Positions 1 through 9,400 of a stretch of 64,000 nucleotides of DNA are shown here, piece after piece. Position numbers and translations under genes: made by a program. Source of the DNA: Streptomyces sp. R33. Lineage in GTDB: Bacteria > Actinomycetota > Actinomycetes > Streptomycetales > Streptomycetaceae. The stretch's first letter is position 1. Every line of letters begins with the position of its first letter. The DNA lies in NCBI RefSeq assembly GCF_041200175.1, contig NZ_CP165728.1, positions 186,001-250,000 of the forward strand. The letters run 5' to 3'. Below the pieces are notes generated by a model. It was not told the origin of the DNA. It made no database searches and saw only the letters and a list, made by a program, of their open reading frames with translations.

Positions 1-90
1 CGGCGCCGGCGCGGCGGCGGGAGCGGCGGATCCGGCGGCGTCGGAAGCGGCGTCGGAAGCGGTGTTGCCCGGGCGGGTGTACTCGGTCAT
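1..90 (-). CDS. 5' end of the third gene of the NRPS operon (partial)
   Basis: Only the first 30 codons lie in the window. The ATG at 90 follows a good AGGAG ribosome-binding site at about 94-98 and lies 62 bases after the stop of the A-T-C NRPS gene on the same strand. The visible protein begins MTEYTRPGNT and then becomes very Ala/Ser/Pro-rich, which looks like a flexible N-terminal linker or docking region. Because the preceding NRPS ends in a condensation domain, the next protein should carry an adenylation module or a tailoring or release function. No domain can be seen here, so this is only an inference from position. Confidence 0.6.
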   Translation of the reverse strand, partial: MTEYTRPGNTASDAASDAAGSAAPAAAPAP

Positions 91-152
91 GTCTCCTGCT
101 TTCGGGTGGGTGCGGCGCCGATGCGGCTCCGCACGAAGGTGATCGGAGTGGT

Positions 153-3100
153 TCAGGGTCGGGTGGCGCCCCAGGAGAACCCTGCGAACGCCGGACGGGC
201 GGTGGGGGCCTGCGGGGCCTCCACCGGAGGTGTGAGCGAGCGGACCGGGGCCTGCGGGCCGGCCGTCGACAGCCGGCGCGCGGCGTGGGCGGCCCTTTCG
301 GCCAGTCCCTGTGCCGTGCCCGGTTCGTAGAGTGCGCTGTCGTATTGGAGGAGCAGTTTCAAGCCACCTGCGCTACGTGAGAACTGGAACGAGAGCTCGA
401 ACAGGCCCTCGGCCAGCGGGATGGCGCCGCCGGTGAGCCGGAGCGCGCCCGGGCCGGTGTCGATCTCGTCCCAGAGGGTCACCCACACGTCGAAGTACGG
501 GTTGCGGCCCGGGCTGCGCGGCGGGTCCAGGGTGCGCACCAGCTCGTTGAACGGCAGACCGCCGTGGTCCATCGCGCCGACCGCCTGGTCCGCGAGGTCG
601 TCGACCAGCGCGACGCAGGGCGTTCCGCCCTGTACGGCGGTCCGCAGGACCACGGTGTTGACCATGCAGCCCACCGCGCCCGCGGGACCGGGCCCGAGGG
701 CGGGGCGGCGGCTGACGGCCGTGCCGAGGCTGATGTCGCCGGCGCCGGTCGCCTCGTGCAGCGTGGCGGCGACGGCGGCGGCCAGCACCGGGAACAGCCC
801 CGTACGGCGGCTGCGCGCGAGCTCCTCCAGCGCCTCGAGTTCGGCGGCGTCGAGGTGGACGGCCGTGACCGCGGTGGCCCGCCCGGCCGGGCCGCTGCGC
901 GGACGGTCGACGGGCAGCGGGAGCGGAGCCGGCGGCGGGCTCAGCCGGCTGCGCCAGTAGGCGAGTTCGTCCCCGCCGGACGGCTCGTACGCAGCGTGGC
1001 CGGGCACTCCCGGAGCCGCCTCCGGACCCGTCCCGGCCAGGGCCCGGGCGATGATCTCGAGCGAGGTCTGGTCGGAAACGATGTGGTGCAGGACGACCAG
1101 CAGCTGGTCCCGGCCGCCGGGGCGGCGCAGCAGTGCGGCCCGCACCAGCGGCCCGTGCGCGAGGTCGAACGGCGCGTGGGCCCACTCCTGTACGGCGGCC
1201 GCGCGGGCAGCCTCGCCGGGCAGGTCCAGGACCGCCAGGCGGGCGCGCTCGGCGGCGGGGCCGGAAACCGGCTCCCCCCACTCCTCGCGGAAGACGGTGC
1301 GCAGCTGCGGCTCGCGCTCCTGGAGGCGGGCGAACGCGGCGCCCAGCACCTCGGGATCGGCGACGCCCTGGCACTCCAGCAACATCGGCACGTGGTACGC
1401 GGCGCTCCCGCGCGCCCCCGTGCCCCGGGTCCGGTCCTCCAGCCACAGCCACCGCTGAGCCCCGCTGACGCCCTGCGACCCGTCGGTGTCCCCGGCCGGG
1501 ACCTCGGCCTCGGCTTCGGCCGCAGCGGACACGGAGGCCGAGGCCGAGGCACAGCGTGGCGCCAGCCGGTCGGCGAGGTCGGTGACGCTCGGGCATTCGA
1601 AGACGTCGCGGACGCGGACCGGCACGAACAGCCGTTGCGCTGCCGCCGCAGCCAGGGAGGCGGCCTTGAGGCTGGTGCCCCCGAGCAGGAAGAAGTCGCC
1701 GCTGTCCGAGACCGGTCGGCCGAACGCCTCGGAGAACAGGTCCCGCAGCACGGCGCGGACGCGGTCCGCCGACCCACCGGCATCCGCCGCCCCACCGCCA
1801 TCCGCGGAGCCGTCGGGAGCCGCAACCGCCGCAACAGCCGACAGCCCCGTGGGGAGCGGCCGGGCGGAGAGGCTGCGCCGGTCTATCTTCCCGTTGGGAG
1901 TGCTCGGCATCCGGTCCAGCGGGATCACCGCCGCCGGAACCATGTAGTACGGCAGCCTCTCGGCCAGCCTGGCCCGCCAGTCGGCGGGCAGCGGCCCGTC
2001 GGTGACCACGTACCCGGCGAGCAGCGGCTGCGCCGTCCCCTCGGGCACGACCACGGCGGCGGCCACGATGCCCGGCAGAGCGGTGAGCGCCACCTCCACC
2101 TCGCCGGGCTCGATGCGGAAGCCGCGGATCTTCACCTGCCGGTCGGCGCGCCCGCGGAAGTCCAGGGTTCCGTCCGGGCGGTGGCGGGCCAGGTCGCCGG
2201 TGCGGTAGAGCCGGGCCCCGGGGCGGGGGTCGTCGGGGTCGGGTACGAAGCGCGGCGCGCCCGCGTCGGGCAGGCCCAGGTAGCCCCGGCCCACGCCGGC
2301 GCCGCCGATCCACAGCTCGCCCTCGACGCCGGGGCCGACCGGTGCGCCGGAGCCGTCGCGCACCGAGTAGCGCAGGTTGGCCATCGGGCGGCCGATGGAC
2401 GCCGGCTCCCCGGGGGCGCCGGGCAGGCACCGGTGCCAGGACTGGAACACCGTGGCCTCGGTGGGCCCGTAGACGTAGATGAAGTCGCGGCCAGGGGCCC
2501 AGCGGTCCACCAGCGCCTGGCTGAAGGACTCGCCGCCGGTGACGACCGTCCGTACGCCCGCGAAGGCGGCCGGGTCCAGCTGGGCCAGCAGCGCGGCGAG
2601 CAGGAACACGGTGTCGGCGCGTCGTTCGCGGACCAGCGCGGCCAGCGCCTCGGCGGAGGCGACGGGCTCGTCGAAGACCACGACGGCCGCCCCGGCCCAC
2701 AGGGTCGCGAGGATCTCCCACACCGAGACGTCGAAGGCGGGGCTGGCGAACTGGAGCACGCGCCGGCCGGGGGCGAGACCGAAGGGGACGGCGGTGGCCT
2801 CCAGCAGATTGGCCAGGGAGTGCTGTTCGATGGCCACCCCCTTGGGGCGGCCGGTGGAGCCCGAGGTGTGGATGACGTACGCGAGGTCGGCCGGGCCCGG
2901 CTGCGGCCCGCCCGGCTCGGGTACGGCCGGGCCGACGGCGCCGGGCGCGTCGTCCGGCTCGCCCTCCGCCACACCCAGCGCGTCCAGGTCGACCTCCAGC
3001 ACACCCGCTGCCGGGAACAGATGGGCGAGCCGGGCGCCGGTCAGGGTGATCGGCGCGGGGGCGCTCTCGACGAGCTGGGCGAGCCGCTCGGCCGGGTGGT

Positions 3101-3410
3101 CCGGGTCCAGCGGTACGTACGCGGCTCCGGCGCGCAGCACCGCGAGGACGGCGACGACCAGCTCCGCGGAGCGGGGCAGGCAGACCCGGACCAGGACGCC
3201 CGGGCCCGCCCCGCGCTCGCGCAGCCGTACCGCGAGCGCCTCGGCGAGGCCGTGCAGTTCCCCGTGGGTGAGGTCCCGGTCGCGGGCCAGCACGGCGGGC
3301 CGGTCCGCGACCGGGCGGGCGCGCTCGGCGAGCAGGTGCGCCACCGGGCCCTGCGGTACGGGCGCGGCCGTGTCGTTGAGTGCGGCCAGTGTCTGCTGCC
3401 AGGTGGTCAC
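153..3410 (-). CDS. Non-ribosomal peptide synthetase, A-T-C (1085 aa)
   Basis: A single NRPS protein with an adenylation domain (about residues 25-530), a carrier domain (about 560-630, FFLLGGTSL with the phosphopantetheine serine) and a condensation domain (about 670-1060, catalytic HHIVSD near residue 775). The A domain has normal core motifs: YVIHTSGSTGRPKG, YGPTEAT, YRTGDLAR and PNGKIDRR. My hand alignment to PheA gives the specificity residues D-V-W-F-V-G-V-V-F, which I cannot assign to an amino acid. The ATG overlaps the stop of the upstream NRPS by four bases, so the two proteins are translationally coupled. They complete a module across the protein boundary: the upstream protein ends in a C domain and this one begins with A. 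No thioesterase or epimerase domain is present, so the chain must pass to the next protein. Confidence 0.95.
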   Translation of the reverse strand: MTTWQQTLAALNDTAAPVPQGPVAHLLAERARPVADRPAVLARDRDLTHGELHGLAEALAVRLRERGAGPGVLVRVCLPRSAELVVAVLAVLRAGAAYVPLDPDHPAERLAQLVESAPAPITLTGARLAHLFPAAGVLEVDLDALGVAEGEPDDAPGAVGPAVPEPGGPQPGPADLAYVIHTSGSTGRPKGVAIEQHSLANLLEATAVPFGLAPGRRVLQFASPAFDVSVWEILATLWAGAAVVVFDEPVASAEALAALVRERRADTVFLLAALLAQLDPAAFAGVRTVVTGGESFSQALVDRWAPGRDFIYVYGPTEATVFQSWHRCLPGAPGEPASIGRPMANLRYSVRDGSGAPVGPGVEGELWIGGAGVGRGYLGLPDAGAPRFVPDPDDPRPGARLYRTGDLARHRPDGTLDFRGRADRQVKIRGFRIEPGEVEVALTALPGIVAAAVVVPEGTAQPLLAGYVVTDGPLPADWRARLAERLPYYMVPAAVIPLDRMPSTPNGKIDRRSLSARPLPTGLSAVAAVAAPDGSADGGGAADAGGSADRVRAVLRDLFSEAFGRPVSDSGDFFLLGGTSLKAASLAAAAAQRLFVPVRVRDVFECPSVTDLADRLAPRCASASASVSAAAEAEAEVPAGDTDGSQGVSGAQRWLWLEDRTRGTGARGSAAYHVPMLLECQGVADPEVLGAAFARLQEREPQLRTVFREEWGEPVSGPAAERARLAVLDLPGEAARAAAVQEWAHAPFDLAHGPLVRAALLRRPGGRDQLLVVLHHIVSDQTSLEIIARALAGTGPEAAPGVPGHAAYEPSGGDELAYWRSRLSPPPAPLPLPVDRPRSGPAGRATAVTAVHLDAAELEALEELARSRRTGLFPVLAAAVAATLHEATGAGDISLGTAVSRRPALGPGPAGAVGCMVNTVVLRTAVQGGTPCVALVDDLADQAVGAMDHGGLPFNELVRTLDPPRSPGRNPYFDVWVTLWDEIDTGPGALRLTGGAIPLAEGLFELSFQFSRSAGGLKLLLQYDSALYEPGTAQGLAERAAHAARRLSTAGPQAPVRSLTPPVEAPQAPTARPAFAGFSWGATRP

Positions 3411-6400
3411 TGCTGCTCCTGCCGGTGCTCGTCGGGACGGTGGCTCAGTGGGGCGGGGTACCAGGACGGGTGCGAGCGCAGCAGGCCCACCACCTCGTCG
3501 AGCAGTCCCTCGACGGTCGCCTCGGGGAACAGCGCCCGGTCATAGACGAGTTCGAGCAGCACCCGGCCCTCGCGCTCGCTCGCGTAGATCCGCAGGTCGT
3601 CGGCGAGCGGGGCCTGCAAGGGAGCCGCGGGCAGGAACTCCGGCCCGCCCTCGAGACGTTCGGGCGTCTCCCAGCTCAGTCCGGCGTCGTAGACGAACCG
3701 GCGCCCGCGTGCGGGCCGCTCCGCGATCTCCATGACCGTGGTGTCGAAGGGGAAGCGGGCGTTGTCGTACGCCTCGGCCAGCCGGTCGCGCACCTGGACC
3801 AGCAGCTCGGCCGGGCCGCGGGCCTCACCGGGGGCGAGCCGCACCGGCAGGGGGTTGACGAAGCAGCCGACGGTCTCGGCGGTCTCCGCACGGTCGCGGG
3901 TGCCGGCCGGGCAGCCGATGATCACCTCGGCGCTGCCGGAACGACGGTGCAGCACCAGCGCCCAGGCGGTGAGCAGGGCGCTGAACGGGGTGGCGCCCCC
4001 GCTCCCGGCAGCAGCGTGCAGCACGGCGGCGGGCAGGTCGCGGCGGACCACTCCCGCACCCTGCGCCCCGGCGCCCTCGCGGGGGCCGGCGCCCGGAAGG
4101 TCGAGGCGGGGCAGCGGCCCGGAGAGGGTTCGGGTCCAGTACGCGCGCTGGCGGGCGGCCTCGGGGCCCTCCAGCCAGGCGGCCTCCTCGGCCACCCAGT
4201 CGCGGTACGGGCGGGCGGGGCGGCCGTCCCACGGTTCGCGTCCGGCCGCGAGGGCGTCGTACGCGGCCAGCAGGTCGCGGGCCACCACGGCGGCGCTGTC
4301 GCCGTCGTACACGATGTGGTGGGCGGTGATCACCAGGACGTCGCCGCCGGGGTGGCCGGTCAGCAGCCGCACCGCGAACAGCGGGCCGGCGGCGAGGGCG
4401 AACGGGGTGTCGTGGGCGGCACGCACCGCCTCGGCGACGGCCTCGTCGCCGCCCTCGACGCGCAGGACCGACAGCGGCGGCCCGTCGGGGAGGCGGTCCA
4501 TGACGATCTGCCGGACGGTGCCGTCGATGACGGCCACCCGGGTGCGCAGCGCCTCGTGCCGGTCGGCGAGGGCGGTGACGGCCGCCGCGAGCACGCCGGG
4601 GTCGAGCGTCCGGCCGGCCCGTACCGCATCGCTGATGTTCAGGGCCACGGGGCTGCGGCTGGTCCGGGCGGCCATCCAGATCCGGCGCTGGGCGCGGGAG
4701 AGCGGCAGGGCGGCGCCGTCGGGGGCGGGCGCGAGCAGGGACACGGCCGCCGGGGCGGCCGGGGCGCCGAGCGGGATGCCGTCCGGCTGCCCGAGCACGG
4801 CCGCGAGGGCCCGTACGGTCTGCTGCCGGAAGACGGTGACGAGCGGCACCCGGACGCCGAACTCCTCCTGGAGGGCCGCGGCGAGCCGTGCGGCGGTCAG
4901 GCTGTGGCCGCCGAGGGAGAACAGATCGGCGTCGGGGTCGGTGACCGGGGCCCCGAGCACGTCCGCCCAGATCTTGGCCACGCGCTCCTCGGTGGGGTTC
5001 AGGTCCGCGCGCGCGGGCGGCTCCTCGCGGGGCGGGGCGGGCAGCGCGCGGCGGTCGAGCTTGCCGTTGGGGTTCAGCGGCAGCTCGTCGATCGCGACGT
5101 ACGTACGGGGGACCATGGCGGCCGGGAGCAGCTCGGCGAGGTGGGCCCGCAGGGCGTGCGGGGCCGCGGCGCCCACCACGTAGGCGACGAGGCCGAGTTC
5201 GCCGCGCTCGTCGGGCACGGCGAGGACGGCGCAGCGCCGGACGTCCGGGTGCTCGGCGAGGACGGCCGCCACCTCGCCGGGCTCGACCCGCTGGCCGCGG
5301 ACCTTGACCTGGTCGTCGATGCGGCCCAGGAAGAGCAGGTTGCCGTCGGGCCGGCGGGCGGCGCGGTCGCCGGTGCGGTACATGAGCCGGCCGGGGCGCA
5401 GCGGGTGCGGTACGAACCGGTCGGCGGTCAGCTCCGGGTTGCCGAGGTAGCCGCGGGCAAGGCCCGCGCCGGAGATGCACAGCTCGCCGGGGACGCCGAC
5501 GGGGGCGAGGTCGCCGTGGGCGTCGACGACGTCGACCGTCTTGTTGGCGATGGGGTGGCCGATCAGGACGTCGGCGCCGGGGTCGGTGATCCGGTGGACG
5601 GTGGTCCACACGCTGTCCTCGGTGGGCCCGTACTCGTTGTAGAGGACGGTGTCGGGGAGCAGTTCGGCGTGCCGGACGGCGAGGGCCTCGGGGAGCCTCT
5701 CGCCGACCAGGACGATCTGGCGGACGGAGGTGAGCCGGGGCGCGCAGCGCTCCAGCATCAGCTGGTAAAGGCTGGGGACCAGCATGATGTGGGTGACCGC
5801 GTTGCGGCCGATCTCCTCGGCCAGGTGCTCGACGTCGAGGAGGCGGTCCTTGCCGAGGACCACCACCCGGGTGCCGGCGACCAGCGCGGAGAAGATGTCG
5901 TTGACCCCGCTGTCGAAGTGCAGCGGCGGCACCTGGAGCACGGCGGCGTCCGGCCCGAACCCGTAGTAGCCGGCCCGGTAGTGGACGGTGTTGACGATGC
6001 CGCGGTGCTCGATCATGACGCCCTTGGGGCGGCCGGTGGAGCCCGAGGTGTAAATGACGTACGCGAGGTCGTGCGGACCGGCCCGGTGCGCGGGCGGCAG
6101 CGGGGCGGGGGCGGCGCCGGGCTCCGCGGGGGCGCGCGGGTCGAGGACGGGCAGGCCGGTCAGGGCGGCGGTCTTCGCGTGGTACGGGCCGTCGGCGAGC
6201 ACGGCGAGCGCCCCGCTGTCGGCGAGGGCGAACGCGAGCCGGTCGCCGGGCTGTTCGGGGTCCAGCGGGACGAAGGCGGCGCCGGTCTTCAGGACGGCGA
6301 GCGCGCTCACGACCATCCACTCGGTCCGCTCGGTGACCACGGCCACCAGCGTTCCGGGGCCCGCGGTGCAGGCCGCCCGCAGCCGGGCGGCGACGGCCTC

Positions 6401-9400
6401 GGCGCGGGCGTCGAGCTCGGCGAAGCTGAGGACGGTGGTGCCGTGCACCACGGCGGGCCGGCCGGGGCCGGCGGCCGTCTGCTCCTCGACCAGGTCCAGG
6501 AGGGTCCGGTGCTCGGGGAAGGGAGCGGTGGTGTCGTTGGCCTCGTCGAGCAGGAAGCGCCGTTCGGCGGCGGGCAGGACCGGGATCCCGGGCAGCGGGG
6601 CGTCGGGGCCGGCCAGCAGCCCGGCGAGCAGGTGGACCAGCCGCTGCCCCATGCGGCGTGCGCTGTCCCGGTCGAAGAGGTCGTCGGTGTAGCCGACCCA
6701 CAGCTCGCCCGGGGCCCCGGCCCGGGCGTCGAGGAAGCTGAACGCCAGGTCGAAGTCGCTGACCGGCTGTTCGAGGTCGAGGTGGCGCACCGCCGGACCG
6801 GCAGCGCCCGCGGCGGCGCCGGGCGCGTCCTCGTCGAGGACGGCCTCGACGAGGACGTCGAAGACGGGGTTGCGGCTGGGGTCGCGGGGCAGCGCGAGGT
6901 CCTCGACGAGCTGCTCGAACGGGTACTCCTGGTGGGCCATGGCCTCCTGCGCGGTGGTGCGTACGGCGGCCAGCAGCTCGCGGAAGGAGCCGGCGGGGTC
7001 CACCGGCGTGCGCAGGACCACGGTGTTGGCGAACAGCCCGACCGTCTCGGCGGACCGCCGGTCGGGCCGGCCCGCGACCACGGTGCCCAGCAGTACGTCC
7101 GGCTGCGCGCACAGCCGCCACAGCAGGACGCGCAGCGCCGCGGTGAAGCCCATGAACGGGGTGGCCGCGTTCGCGCGGCACAGCTCGGCCAGGGCGCGGG
7201 TGAGTTCCGGGTCGAGGGTCAGGCGTACGGTGCCGCCGGCGGCGCTGCGGACGGCGGGGCGGCGCCGGTCGGCGGGCAGTTCCAGCGGTTCGGGCAGGCC
7301 GGCGAGGCGCTCCTGCCAGTACGCGCGGTGCTCCGCGCCCGCCGGGCCCGCGAGCCGGGCGGCGAGCCGGTCGGTGTACTCCGTGTACGTGGGAGCCGGA
7401 TCCTGCGCGGCGGCCCCGCCGGCCGGTGAGCCGGTCAGCGAGCGCACGAGGTCGCGCATCAGCAGGCCGAAGGACCAGCCGTCGCAGACCGCATGGTGCA
7501 CGGTGAACAGCAGCACCCCGCCCGGCTCCGGCCCGCTCCCGGACCGGGGGTCGGGCAGCCAGGAGACCTTCGCCAGCGGGCCCTCGGCGAGGTCGAAGCG
7601 GTGGCGGCAGGCCCGGGCGAAGGCCTCGTCCACGGTGACGTCCCGCTCGGTGGCCAGGACCGCGGAGGGCGGGTCGAGGACCACCTGGGTCAGGCCCTCG
7701 GGCGTCTGGCGCAGGACGGTCCGCAGGGATTCGTGCCGGGCCACCAGCGCGTCGACGCCGTCGGCGAGCCGAGCCTCGTCCACCGGTCCGTCGAGCCGGT
7801 AGGCCTCGACCATCGTGTACGGCGGGACCGGCGACTCGTCCAGCCGGTCCAGCAGCCACATCCGGCGCTGGGCGTTGGAGGCGGGGAACGTGTTGCCGGA
7901 CCGGGGTGCCCGGGCGGGGGGCGCGACCGCAGCCTGCGCACCGGGGTCCCGGGGCAGGGCCCCGCGGTCACGCAGTACGGCGGCCAGCGCCCCCGGCGTG
8001 CGCAGGTCGAGCACGTCGAGCACGCGGGCCGCGTCGGGGCGTCCCGTGCCCTCGCAGAGCGCGGCGACGAGCTGGACGGCGGCCAGGCTGTGGCCCTCGG
8101 CCGTGAAGAAGTCCTCGTCGGCGGAGTGCGGCGGGTGGCCCAGCACCTCGGCCCAGGCGTCGTGGACGAGCTGCTCCAGGGCGTCGGCGGGCTGCCAGCC
8201 GGGGCCCTGCGCAGCGGTGGGGAGCGCGAGCAGCGCGGCCCGGTCCACCTTGCCGTGGACGGTGAGCGGCAGCGTCTCGAGCCGGTGCAGGCCGGCCGGG
8301 AGCATCGGGGAGGGCAGCTGCTCGCGCAGCCATGCGGCGAGGGCGTCGGGGGCGAGCGGGGCGCCCCCGGGCGCCTGCGGGCGGGCCACGTACCAGGCGT
8401 GCAGGGTCACGGTGGCGTCGGCGGCGGTGCGGGGCACGACCACGGCCTCGACCACCTCCGGGTGCCGGACCAGGGCCTGTTCGACCTCGCCGGTCTCCAC
8501 CCGGGTGCCGAAGACCTGGACCTGGCCGTCGGCGCGGCCGAGGAACTCCAGTTCGCCGTCGGCGTTCCAGCGGCCCTGGTCCCCCGTACGGAAGACGCGG
8601 GCGTCGCCGGCGTGCGGGGAGCGCCCGAAGCGGGCGGCGGTGGCCTCGGTGTCCCCGCGGTAGCCGGGGGCGACGCCGGGTCCGGCCACGTGGATCTCGC
8701 CCGGTACGCCGGGCGGGGCGAGTTCGCCGGAGGGGGTGACCACGAACACGCCGTAGCCGGGGGAGGGGCGGCCGACCGGCACCCGGTCGAGCCGCTGGGC
8801 GAGCGCTCCGTCCCGGATGAACATGGTGGCCTCGACGGTGGCCTCGCTGGGCCCGTACAGATTGGCGAAGGTGGCGATGCGCAGCCGCCCGGCGGTCCGC
8901 GGCAGCAGCCCGCGGGCGATGGTGTCGCCGCCCAGCAGCAGGTGGCGCAGCGGGAGTTCGCCGTCCTCGGGCAGGGCGCGCAGCAGGACGGAGAGGAGTC
9001 CGGGCACGCAGTTGACGAGGTTGACCTCGCCGTCGCGGACCCGTTGCCACAGCGCGTGCGGGTCGAGCCGGTCGGGGTCGCCGACGGCGACGAGGGTGCC
9101 GCCCGCGAAGAGCGTGGCGAAGACCTGGAAGGCGGTGGCGTCGGAGGTGATCGAGGAGAGCAGGGCGGTGCGGGTCGCGGCGTCGATGCCGAGCGCGCTG
9201 ACTTCCGTCAGCATCTTGTGGCACAGCTGGTCGTGGTACACGGCGACCGGGCGGGGCGTGCCGGTGGATCCGGAGGTGAACAGGACCATGGCCGCGGCCC
9301 CGGGCTCGGCGGCGTCGGGGGCGTCTGCGTCGGCCGGCGCTGCGGCGAGCAGGGCGGTCAGGCCCGCCACCGGGACGGGCAGCGCCTCGTCGGCGGGGCC

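Noticed and set aside
564..7429. Very long plus-strand open frames opposite the NRPS genes
   Set aside because: They are Arg/Gly/Ala-rich shadows of the NRPS codon bias and contain no recognisable domain.
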